Below, in pieces: positions 21,274-32,230 of a stretch of 64,000 nt of DNA. This DNA comes from Primula veris (Eukaryota; Streptophyta; Magnoliopsida; Ericales; Primulaceae), in NCBI GenBank assembly GCA_963682055.1, contig OY821747.1:22690126-22754125 (forward strand), in the 5' to 3' direction. The stretch's first letter is position 1; every line of letters starts with the position of its first letter. A program made the position numbers and the translations under genes. Below the pieces are notes generated by a model that saw nothing but the letters and a program-made list of their open reading frames with translations, searched no databases and had not been told where the DNA came from.

Positions 21274-23002
21274 TGTAACATCCCGTATTTTTATAAATGG
21301 TTTTATTTATGATTTAATTTATCCAAAAACGTTTTATACAAAATTTTACCAAAAACCGGTCACTCGACTAATTTTTAGACAAAAACCGAAAAACTTTATT
21401 TTAAAAAAAAAACCTGTTACTAATTTTACTAATAAAAATGACCCAATAGATTTGTTTCTAAAGATTTGTTATTTTTGAGTAGTAAAACTATATTTTTGGA
21501 TTAAGAGTTAGCTTTTAAAACTTTGGGGACCAAATAGTTCGCTTCCACAAACTATCTAAAAACACCTCAAATCAGCCCACTTTTAATTCATTAAACAAAA
21601 AATCAGCCAAATACAAGAGAGAAAAAGAGAGAAAAAGAAAAAGAAGAAGAAAAAGAAGATGAGAAGGAAACTACCATTAGCGGGTTCTTACCGGAAGCAT
21701 CTCCTCTACGCTCTAAGATAACGGGGGTTATCCATTGTGACTAGACGAGAGTGTATGTTAGGATTAGGTCTTACGGTTATTTTAAATTGGGGATTTTTGC
21801 CTTTTATCTTAAATATGTTCTTAATTTGTTAATTGATTTTATTTGTTGTATGTTTTATTCACTTATTTGAATGGGAAAAATTGATGAGTTAATTATATTA
21901 ATTTCGGATTAATGAGATTATGGATGGGTTTGCATGTTTTATGCGTTGATTATTGTGATTATATAATTATTGATGAAATTGGATAAATTTATGTTGAATA
22001 ATGGTGAATTGTAGTTTATGGATACAAGGTGTTTGTTAAAATGCCTGAAAGTGATTTTATGTTGTTATAGCGTTTGGCTAGTTGTGAATTTAGTACATGT
22101 GGTTATGTGTTATGTTGTATTACGTTAAGTGACGTATGAGATGGTGTTATTTGAATAGTATAATATTATTGGCCGAGGTCTTAATATTTATACGTATGAG
22201 ATTGTGTTAATTGGATGATTTATTATTATTGGCCGAGGCCTTGTGATTTAGCTGTAGTGGCAATGGTCTCTGTCTCTCCCTAATTCCGGGAACAGAAGAC
22301 GGCCGAAGGGATGGGGAATGACTCGTCTTACGGACTGGGACGAGTGGCGTGAGAGGTCCAAGTGCGCACTATAAATCTACTTTTATGTTACAATGGTCTC
22401 TGTCTCTCCCTAATTCCGGGGACAGAAGACGGCCGAAGGGATAGGGAATGACCTACCTTACGGACTGTGGTAGCTGGCGTGAGAGGTTCATGTATGCTGT
22501 TGATGTGTATTTAATTTATTTAATTTATCGTAGTTGTAGAATGTCATTATCTTTTTTCTTATACGTCGATTAACGTAGTTGTAGAATTTGTGAGCTCTTG
22601 CATTTATGGGATGGAGTGACGGTGTTTGTGGTGCCGTCCCGTCTAGTTATGTGCGTGGGACTCACCGTTATAATTTTGTATTTCAAGTATAACTTAGGTT
22701 GAGGCGTATGGTTAAGAGATTTAACAAAGCATCACTTGGGTTTGGGTTTTGCTTTCTTTTTACTTAGATTGTTTTTGAGGTTGTGGCCTACGGGCAAATT
22801 CATTCGTTCGTTATTTTTAGCTTTTATAAATCCTGTCTTGTAGCCACGTTTGGCAAACAGTTTATTTTATTCATTTAATTGTTCCATTAGCTTGTAAATG
22901 TTTTCTTTTAAAATTTCAATTTTGTACCAACAGGTTGTTTTCCCTTTTGTTTAAAAAGGTCACGTCTCGATGTCCGTGTTCTATGAATTTTGGGGCGTGA
23001 CA
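21274..23002 (+). repeat. 3' LTR of the gypsy-type element
   Basis: This full-length LTR of 1729 bp starts TGTAACATCCCG and ends GTGACA. It carries the same two tandem units as the left LTR, with hairpins at 22321-22345 and 22451-22475. It is followed directly by the target duplication GTTAT. Confidence 0.88.
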
Positions 23003-23007
23003 GTTAT

Positions 23008-23643
23008 ACCCGGAGGTTTATTAGTAAATTAATATGGAATCTCGAGGGCTCGCCTATGGTATCAACCACATACTCGTTTGCCTCCAAGGTAAAGTTGCAT
23101 ATATTAGCAGCTGATGTGCTTATAATATACTGCCTAAGAAGCCGATTAAAAATCAGAAAAAGCTCACAACGGAATCAATATTCCAATGGCCTATCCAGAC
23201 TTTTGTGAATTCTTTCTGATCAGGTTTGAATCACATGTTGAATTTTCCTTGACCAAGTTTCTCAGAGATCAATATTTGCTAGTCCAGATGTGTTAATAGT
23301 ATTTACCAGCTTTGGTCCCAAGGCAAAATCAAAAAAGTAATTTTTAAGGGGAAAAAAACCATTATTTAGTTTTTCTTTTCAGCGTTGGAAACATTTCTAT
23401 CACACTAGATCTCCCCGATTCTTTTAGTATGTTTGGTTGTCAATGGTAATTCAACACTTATCAAACTAAATTTTCCGACAAAATTCTTAACAGGCATGCA
23501 TTTTATAAACCTAATGTTAGCTTAGTTCCGCGATATCATTCTAACAAAATCTAACCTTCACCAAAATACAATAATAAAAAAACTTTCAAATAACTAAAAA
23601 GTTCAGTAGGCTCTTTCTTTCCCCCACCCTAAGAAAGCCTTTA
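23008..23643. other. Intergenic, no gene recognised
   Basis: AT-rich sequence between the gypsy-type and CACTA-like elements. The short open frame at 22990-23208 starts inside the LTR end and has no family resemblance. Nothing else is supported. Confidence 0.4.
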
Positions 23644-24599
23644 CACTGCTAGAAACTAGAGTTTTGGAGACTAAAATTTAGTGACGGTTTCTAAATCGAT
23701 GGGTCCTCAAATGATATTTTTAGGGACTAAAATTTTAGTCACTAAATAGATATTGAAAAAACATATGCCCAAAGTCCCGAGGCAGTTATTCGTTTTCAGT
23801 TGTAACCACAGCTGCAACTGACGAATATAATGAAGTTAATAAAAAAATATTAAACATAAGACGTTTTTAAACGGAGTTCGACATGATCAGCTTGTCTACA
23901 TATCCAGAGCACTCACTGAGTATTTATTGATATTGAAAGTAACAATGATAAGACTTCAAACTTACAATATCATGACTCTCTTGTGTATATATATATGTCT
24001 ATCTTAACATATATAACTCACAACTATCAATCTATAATGGCATACTGCCATGATTTTTTTAATTTTGTTTCTATCTCATGTACAACGGGTGTCGTCATGT
24101 ACAACAAGTGTCGTTGATCTATAATATCAGTATATCTACATTGTATTTAACACACGAAATAGTAAAGACTAATAGGCTTAATATACAGCTTTTACAAAAG
24201 ATGATAACTTGATCATTAATGAAAATATTTCATTTTGTTCTTTCGTTGTCCGACTTTGAGATCTTCAAATATATATTAATTAGTCTTTTTCTTCTAACAA
24301 ATTAATCAGATCTTGTTTAATTCAAAATTATATAGATAATTAATTTAATTATATTCAAGATATCTTTAAAGAATCTTTCTTTTTTTAATATTTTCTTACT
24401 TAATAAGGAGTCTTCATTGATAAGGGACTAAATAATTCAGTCCCCTTTATTGGTACCGGATTGTTTTTAAGTACCAATTTTTATGTTTTTAAGGATGAAT
24501 TTATATCTATTTAAGTACTGAAAAATTATTTTAATCTCTAAAAATATCATTTAAGTACCAATTCAGAAACCGTCCCTAAAACTCTAATTTCTTGTAGTG
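23644..24599. mobile_element. CACTA (En/Spm)-like non-autonomous element
   Basis: The left end reads CACTGCTAGAAACTAGAGTT. The complement of the right end reads CACTACAAGAAATTAGAGTT, and the similarity continues inward for about 90 bp (shared GACGGTTTCT and AATGATATTTTTAG). CACTACAAGAAA is the standard terminal motif of plant CACTA elements. The flanking triplets are TTA and CTA, a near-match to the expected 3-bp duplication. The interior holds no transposase. It includes a block (about 23775-23960) related to the LTR of the minus-strand copia element at 6060-6240. Confidence 0.7.
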
Positions 24600-25120
24600 C
24601 TAATTCAAAGCTAGAAAAATATTTCACAAAACCCTCATACATTTGAAAGCTAAGATTTGCTAACTCGATGCGCGCGTGGTAGTGTTCTGGATAAGTAACC
24701 TTCTTCAGAAAATGATTAAATGTTCTGCTGAAAAGGAGCTAAATTCTTGTATTAGTCAAAGGCTTGCCAGTCGATTTCATAATATAGAATATATATATAC
24801 TCCTAATTCTCGACACATTAATTAAAAAGATTATTGTTAGGCATCATGAGTTCTATGATGGAGATTAATGATGTTTAATATTCAACTTTCCTTCAATTCT
24901 CATTTAGTATTATACACTCTAATTTTTCTCAATTCATATAATTAACTTAAGATTTTGTTTCGATTTAATGCAATTTCATGAAGAAAAAATTAATAAAAAG
25001 CAAGAGTAATTTTGTCTTTTTGACATTTACCACGTCTAAAAGCCAAAAAAGTAACTTTTCTTTCTATCACGTTAAACCAAAAAGACATAGGGTTTATCAT
25101 CCCCAATTATTTGCAATTAC

Positions 25121-25151
<31 letters not shown>

Positions 25152-26060
25152 CAAATTTTGTCAAATGGATAAAAAAAAATCGATTATAATATTTAAGTTT
25201 AGGATAGGCCCATCTAGGGTTTTATATTTTTATTTGAATTTTTAGTGTGTTGTACAATTTGTTTTTAATTTATCAAATTTTAATTTGTTAAAAATAGAAA
25301 AAATAAATTAGTTTTTGAAAAACATCATATAATCATACATTTTCTAATTTAACGGTGGTCAAATAAGTTGACTGTTACAAAGAGACACTCGCTCAACAAT
25401 ATCATAAGGTAATGTATCTTTTTATAATTACGATAACTTACAATATTAATTCAATGTGGGAAAGGCGAATTACTTAATATTTGCATTCTTTAGATTATAA
25501 ATTAGAATAAGCTAAAACCTTTCATATTCCGAAGTTAATTAAATAATGGAAAGTGTCGATTTTTCTAAACTAGCTGTTTGCCCATATTATGTTACAGTAT
25601 ACCTAGTTTTATCAATCGAGTCAACTTCCATGCATATGACATATCTCTAAAAATAAAAATAATCCAAAGAATATATATCAAGTATATATTTCAAACATCA
25701 GTTAACTATTACCTAAATTTATCACACAAGTGGAGTTCTATGTTGTTAGTGCGAATAGTACTCGATATAAAAAGAAAAAAGAGTAAAATTCATCGACACA
25801 GTTATAAATAATTTGTGAATTTTTTTGTTTTGCTCATTTAAAAAATATATAGAAAAAACACATTCTAAATTAACTTTTTTACAAAAAAGTATTTGTCCGT
25901 AGGGTGGGATGCGCAATCTGCGTGCACTATTGACACTCCTCCCATACCCACACTGATATACACTAAAATTCTATCAGGCCCCTTTGTCGTTGTCGTCTCT
26001 TTTCATGGTTGCATGAATGGTAATTTTTGGTAGTGGTTTCTTTGGCTTATTTGGACTTTT
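24600..26060. other. Intergenic, no gene recognised
   Basis: AT-rich sequence with an (AT)n microsatellite at about 25117-25146. The short frames show no motifs or splice-supported exons. Confidence 0.4.
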
Positions 26061-26062
26061 AA

Positions 26063-26230
26063 AGCTTCAGTTTTTTGGTATAAATGCAGATGAATATGAC
26101 TTTGGTTGGTTGGAGACTATTCTTTTAATTCTCTTGCATCAATATAAGCTCCAGTTTTTTGATATAAATGCAGATGAATATGGTTTTGGTTGCTTGGAGA
26201 CAATTCTTTTAATTATCTTGCATCAATATA
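26063..26230 (+). repeat. Tandem duplication of an 84-bp unit
   Basis: The units 26063-26146 and 26147-26230 share AGCT(T/C)CAGTTTTTTG, ATAAATGCAGATGAATATG and CTTGCATCAATATAA. As the unit is a multiple of 3, an open frame (26017-26367) runs through it, but I see no protein family in it. Confidence 0.88.
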
Positions 26231-27416
26231 AATGTATGTGGTGTTTGTTTACAAGTGTTAGTTTTTATTTACATGTAGTAGCGGTTATCTCTGGTTGTGG
26301 AGATGTTAATTTCTTTTTCGTTTACTTTGTATATAATACGAGTGAGATGCTTTCAATCAAAATTTGAAATGAAATTTTCCTTTGTTAAAAGGAAGAAAAG
26401 AAAAGAAAATAAATTATCCTCCTTCGGCAGTTTAGAACGGGTGAAAGTAGATTTATTGCCTGCGTCTAATCATTCATTTAAGCACATTACGATTAACAAT
26501 TGTTCAATAATCAAGCAAATCCCACCTGCCACTCGGAGGGTACATAAAAGAAAGTCCACATTATTGTCCCGATGTTCTAAAAAACCAAGATGATTTCAAA
26601 GAGGAACAAAGATCGTTTAAGACTAATTTTGCTTAATCACCATCTAGTATTAGCTAATTAATCCCTATCAAAACCTAGACGCATATGTCAAACGGCCTAA
26701 TTTTCACCAATCTTATTAGTTCAAAACAATGTTTTCCCCAGTCCGAGTGAAACATGCTTAAAATTTTGGGGATAATAATTAATGTTCAAATAAAAACTCC
26801 AGTAGCCAAAACACTTAATTTAAATATAGTGTTACTACAATTACATCAACAGGTAGGATCCTATATATATATCTAATCTAACTAATAAGAGTATATTACA
26901 CGGCAGTTTGATATGCATGCTTATGGTCATTTTATTTATTTATTTTTGTGATGCTATACTTATGTGGTTGTGACTCGCAACTAGCTTCATCGTTCTGTTA
27001 TAATAAGTTAATCCAAGTCAAATGAGTCTACCCAATTTAGTCACTTTTTTTCAAAAATACACTTACATATTTATATTAATTACAATAATATCATACTCAA
27101 CTAAAAATATAAAAAATAAAAACTAATAAAATTATATATTTATCCCTCTTTAATAAATAATTTTTTTTAAATCTTAAACTATATATTTTTTTATTATCCA
27201 CATATTTAATTTTATCATAATTATACATATTTTTTATATTTTTATTGCGTTATTTGCGGTAAGAATATAATACGTGTGGCTGCTACTGTTCCATCGGTGA
27301 CACAGATCTTCTTTGCCAGTTCAGTCCATCTGTATTGTAGAAACTAAAATGAGAAAGAAAAATAGAAAAAGATATAGAAGAGAAAGATAGTAAGCAAATG
27401 AGATTTTATTTAGGAT
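26231..27416. other. Intergenic, no gene recognised
   Basis: AT-rich sequence with short microsatellite-like runs (TATATATATATC near 26860). Nothing with protein-family resemblance on either strand. Confidence 0.4.
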
Positions 27417-28440
27417 AAATTAGCAAAACATACTATTTTTTAAACTAAATTACAAAAAACATACCCTTACAATTTTTCATTATAAAAAACATACCAAACA
27501 AATTTAAATTTAATGTTGTTTATTTTTTTTTATCTCTCTCTCATCTTAATATCTCTCTCTTCTATTCTTTTTTCTCACAAATTCTTCTATATATCTTTTC
27601 ATTTTTTTCTCCCACCCATTTCTCTCATCTTACTCTCTCTCTCTTTCATTTTTCTATGTATCTTTCTTTAATATCTCACTCTATCTCTCTCCCTTCCTCC
27701 ACCACGAAAACTCATCACTAACTACCGAACACCATCTATATTATATATACATATTCATATATATATAAATACAGATATATACATAGGTAATACACAAATA
27801 TTACATTATTTGATACCCCGTAATATATGAAAAATATATGGAATTGGTGAGATTGTTTTCTATTTATTGAGTTTTGATACTATTGTAAAGATTGTATGTT
27901 TCAAGTTGAAAGAGAAGAATTCATATGTACAATATTTGAGAGAAATTCATATGTAGGGTATGGAGTTTTAAAATTAGGGTATGAAGTTTTAAAATTAGGG
28001 TATGAAGTTTTAAAATTAGGGTATGAAATTTTAAAATTAGGATATGAAGTTTTGAAATTAGGGTATGAAGTTTTTGAAATCAGGGTATGAAGTTTTGAAA
28101 TCAGGGTATGAAGTTTTAAAATTAGGGTATGACGTTTTATAATTAGCATATGCATATTTTGTGAGTTTTTAATTATTTTTAGAGAGAGATGGGTGATTAA
28201 CACGTGTTAGAAAGAGGTGCGATTATCGTGTGTTAGAGAGATAGGTGCGATTAGAGAGAGATAGGTTAGAAAGAGATGTTAGATGAGAGAGATGTTAGGT
28301 GAGAGAGATATATGTTAAATTAGAGAGATAGATTAGATTAAGAAATAATAAGTATATATAGGTATGTTTTTGGTAATTTAAATTATTATGGTATGTTTTT
28401 TTTAATATAATAACGGTAGGGTATGTTTTTATTAATTGCC
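27417..28440. mobile_element. Foldback/MITE-like element with internal tandem repeat
   Basis: The left side has AATTAGCAAAACATACTA, ACAAAAAACATACCC and AAAAAACATACC. The right side has the complements GGTATG, GGGTATGTTTTTATTAATT and so on (28360-28435), so the ends are inverted. Next inward, a CT-rich left part (27535-27700, TCTCTCTC) faces a GA-rich right part (28170-28335, AGAGAGAT). The centre holds the 20-21-bp tandem array at 27955-28137. No transposase and no clear target duplication are seen. Confidence 0.6.
27955..28137 (+). repeat. Tandem array of ~21-bp units (GGGTATGAAGTTTTAAAATTA)
   Basis: About nine units with few substitutions lie head to tail. Unit length is near a multiple of 3, so both strands stay open through it, giving repetitive short frames (27896-28090 plus, 27901-28203 minus) that are artefacts. 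Confidence 0.9.
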
Positions 28441-30778
28441 CCTTTTATTTATTTGATACTCATTCTTTTCTCTCCCTTTTTAATGATTTCAACAAGTTGC
28501 AGCTGCCTATCATACAAGTATGTCGGTTACGGAAATTGCCGCCTGTGTTGATATACAGAGAGATAGCTAATACAGAGGGAGGGAGACGATTACCATCTCC
28601 ACCATCGTCCACCCTCCTTCACTATCAAAATCAAAGATACTTTTGTACTCATTTGAAATTGTATATGATCTCAGCAATTTAGATTTTTCTAATTGTCAAT
28701 TGAGACCTTTGAATTTTTATTATGTCACTTCTTCTTTTGGATTTGCGTAAATTCTTATATACTACTATTATTTTATTTTTTGAACAAATGCATCTTAAAC
28801 TTGGAGTTTCTGTACTGTAATTTTTGAACCTTTAATCTATTTTCCTAATCTTATATTTTTAATACGTGTTTTCAATTGTTATTATTTTTGCGATGAATGA
28901 GATTAATCGCTTCAAAATAGTAAGATTGCGGGTGTGGTCATGTTTTTTTGTGACTATGATATTTTGGATTTTATATTATGCACACTAGCAGTTTGATGAA
29001 CTGCGACAATTGCAGTTTATATAGATATCTCTGTGATGACTTTTTTCATGTTGAGCCAACAAAAAGCAAAAGGAATAAAATAGATTTATACAACTCATTT
29101 ACGATGTACCAAAGGAATCAATTCTTTTCAGAGTTGGGTAAATTATGTCACGTTATCCTAGACTGGCACTTATGAGTGTTGTTTTCATTGAGTTAATATG
29201 GAAACACTTACCTTAAACTACATTAATTTTAACACAAATTTTCTTATGTTCTTGGGATTTGTAGTTATAGTTCTTTTGATGGGTTTTCGTTATTTGAATG
29301 GAGGTTTTGTGACTTTTTAATCTGGATAAGTTTTAGTCTTTAGATGATGAGCTTTTAAGTTAGAGCTAATTAGATCTTTATTCCAATAAACTGATTAAGT
29401 CACTTTGCACGATTCAATAAACTTAAGAGCTGCCACCAAATAGTTCTCAAGTTTGTAGCATTTCTAGCTTAAACACCAAGTAAACAAAATTTACGCTAAA
29501 AAATTTAAGCATCAATAGAGAGAGACAAGATGAAGGCCACATTGACGAAACCCTTAACGCCTAAAGGTTAGGCTAGAAATTTGTTTTTGCATGATTTTAT
29601 ATTGACCTTCAATTTAGTTGTTGACAAACTTGACATCCTATTTAAGTTTGTGTTTTTTTATCTCTGGCAAGCCACATTGCGCAAATGATGGAAGAAAAAC
29701 GATGTCTCATACAGTTACACAGTATGTTTTGTCAATACATATCAGAACTATAGTCTTTTATAATTTTTATTTTGGGTTCTGTAATTTCAAATATTATCAA
29801 ATGTGGCTTTCATGCTCTTAGATAACAGATTGAGTTAAAAGAAACTATTTATATATTTTTCAAAGAAATCATGTAGTTCTTATATAAATTATGAAAAATG
29901 AATTATACATTTCATATATTTGCGAAAAGAATTATCTATGTTTACGCATCGAGTGATAAATGATGTTTCAGATTATGCAACGGTATCTAACATTGTCGTT
30001 ACCATCTTTCTATCTTAAAAAATAGTGATCTGAAATTTGTTTCTTATTAATTCTATTTATTTATTGTTTTGACTTTAGAATGATTGTTCTGATGTCAAAT
30101 TGTTAATAAATTGGGTCTTCTTTTTAAATGTTATCCCATAAAGAGTTAGAGAGGATCATATCTAATTTTCAAGTGTAATGAGAGCAGATGTTGATATTAG
30201 TGTACATTAAATGAATTTGCCGAAATTCTTGTGTTCGGATGTAGTTCAAGTATCTGCACAAATATGGCGACGTAATACACATATGTTGAGCATGCGTTAT
30301 ACACTCCTATATCTCTATGAATAAGTATCTATGTTTCATCTTAATTCTTATAATATATACGCATAACCCCCTGCAATCTGTTGTTGTTTTACTTGAGCTA
30401 TATTGTGTTGCATTACATGAACCGGTAAATGGTGTGATACACATATTATGTACTCTTAGTTAGAGCTTTCAGCTATCTTTTGAGATAATATTTGTGAATT
30501 TTTATTTCCTTTTCAATTGGATGTTCGAGGGAACTTGATACATGTCTTAATTCAATGTTCATGTGCTCCATATGCAAGGTTTTCTGAGTAGAAGAGAGAA
30601 TACTCATTTTATGAGATGTCTCTTAAATTTTTATAGTTATTAAAAATTAAAATATTAAGGTGTCGGACTTTTACCTTTACAAAGTCGCATATTGAAAAGA
30701 GAGAGAAAGCAGTATGGGGTGTGGATGGAAATGTACACATTTTTCTCTTTATAAAAAACTCTTGCTTCAAAGAGTCTT
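28441..30778. other. Intergenic or decayed gene region
   Basis: Slightly less AT-biased than its surroundings with several short frames (28497-28682, 28978-29175, 29618-29821), none matching a family I recognise. Some could be exons of the same unidentified locus as the candidate exon at 31107-31230, but no continuous splice chain can be built. Confidence 0.3.
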
Positions 30779-32228
30779 TTAAAATGTGTAATCAAAATAG
30801 GAAAATTAAATATGATTCTCGTTGTTTTTTAAATTTTGGATTCCATGTTTAGACAATGTATTTTGATTTAGATGTTAACCGTCTATATCAGAGTTTCAGA
30901 TTTTTAAAAGAGATGATGTTTTTCTGTTTATGTTTATGCATTGCCGTTTGAATGCTTGCAAAAATAACTTGATTATTGGAATAACATTTAATGATTGCCT
31001 AATAATTGTGTTCCAACTTCTTTTGCGATTTATAAGCACATGATCATTTTTTTCCCATGTCTCTTCTTTTGCGATTGTTCTGATCATTTTTTACACTCAC
31101 TTTCAGGTTATACAAATTTGTTTTTTTAAAGCATCGGAAATCAGTTAATACGCGTGATGAAACATTTCTATACCTAACGGAGAGGGGCTTACGTGAAATG
31201 CGCCACTACAGATCAATCATGAGTTGGAAGGTAATATGATAGATCGCTCGCTCCGTGTTTTCGGAAATTTGCTATTTGTTTTTTGAGTTCCCTTTAAAAG
31301 GATATAAAAGCTTTACATTAGGATTTCAACTTTTTAATAGTTTTAGATATGACAATCTCTACGATGGTTCTCCTTCTTTAATGAATTATCAGTTGCTATT
31401 TTTTAATGAATTTACTCAAATCGTTACCTATTTGAAGGGGACTGAATTTGTAGAACTATACCACAAATTCTGTAAGAACAGTTTACTATAGTGTGCATGG
31501 AAAGATTTTGATAACCAAATATCAACAAATAACTAAAGTATATCAGAACTATTACTTAGCGTTGTTAATTTTAAATAGAAATTGTGACTTCCCGTCACAT
31601 GGACTTTAATAATTCATGTCAAAGTTCTTCTCCGGTCAGTAATTATTGAAAGTAAATTGCACTTGAAATTTAATTATCTTAGATGTTTTCACTCTTTTCG
31701 GAGCTTGCTCACAATGTATTTTTGTAAATTCTCTCTTGATGGGTTCTCATGCTATTGTTTTTCATGTAGAGAAGAGGGACTGATTCTCTCATAATCAATA
31801 TTCAGAAGTATATCGAAGATGAGAATTAAGAGACCGTGTGATATGATTTAGGTCATTTAAGAGGTTGCAATTGCATATGTAATATATGCGAGTTAACCCT
31901 TGTGTCCCAATGATGAATGGTACATCTTCTTAGACCGAGCCTCGTCTAATTATTATTTTTGTTTTTGCAAAGTGAGTCCCGAATAATTGCAATTTTTCCA
32001 CTGATTTCGAGCTACAGTTATCCAATGAGGATTGCAATGAGCCTACTCTTTAACGAGTAGAGTGTAATTTTTATCTATTTCTTATGATGAACAAATTAAT
32101 TGTACAAGCTTAATCTTCATGTATGCCAACATCGACACGTTGTTGCGAAGCATATAAACATGTGTTGCCGCTACTGTAGCTTCATGTCATGTAATTAGCT
32201 AGCTTTGATCGCAACACAGATGGTATCA
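30779..32228 (+). repeat. 1450-bp direct duplication, copy 1
   Basis: It is identical to 34708-36157 without indels except for a handful of substitutions, which lie in the last ~350 bp (near 31889, 31899, 32052, 32208). It starts at the shared TTAAAATGTGTAATC and ends at ATGGTATCA, after which copy 1 continues into a copia LTR. It contains a candidate exon at 31107-31230. Confidence 0.95.
31107..31230 (+). other. Candidate orphan exon, 124 nt
   Basis: It is preceded by a pyrimidine-rich stretch and TTTCAG and followed by GGTAATATG, so both splice signals fit. One frame is open and of mixed composition, encoding a basic 41-residue segment ending FLYLTERGLREMRHYRS then IMSWK. I do not recognise the family and find no certain neighbouring exons. 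An identical copy lies at 35036-35159 in the second duplication unit. It may be a remnant of a host gene or chance. Confidence 0.3.
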
Positions 32229-32230
32229 GC

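Larger units (their letters stand above)
16830..23002 (+). mobile_element. Ty3/gypsy-type LTR retrotransposon, non-autonomous (LARD-like)
   Basis: Two long direct repeats (16830-18519 and 21274-23002) start TGTAACAT(T/C)CCGTATTTTT. The right copy ends GGGGCGTGACA. The element is flanked by a perfect 5-bp target duplication GTTAT (16825-16829 and 23003-23007). A purine tract preceded by TTTCGGGACGAAATT (21241-21255) comes just before the right LTR, the hallmark of many plant gypsy elements. The interior has no recognisable gag-pol, so mobility would need proteins from elsewhere. I count about 35 differences between the LTRs over ~1.7 kb by hand, suggesting a moderately recent insertion. Confidence 0.85.

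Noticed and set aside
26017..26367. 116-codon open frame as a small hydrophobic protein gene
   Set aside because: The frame persists because an 84-bp tandem duplication is a multiple of three. No family, promoter or splice evidence.
27955..28137. Regular short repeats that could suggest a CRISPR array
   Set aside because: Units are contiguous with no unique spacers, the host is a plant, and no cas genes exist. It is a simple tandem array.
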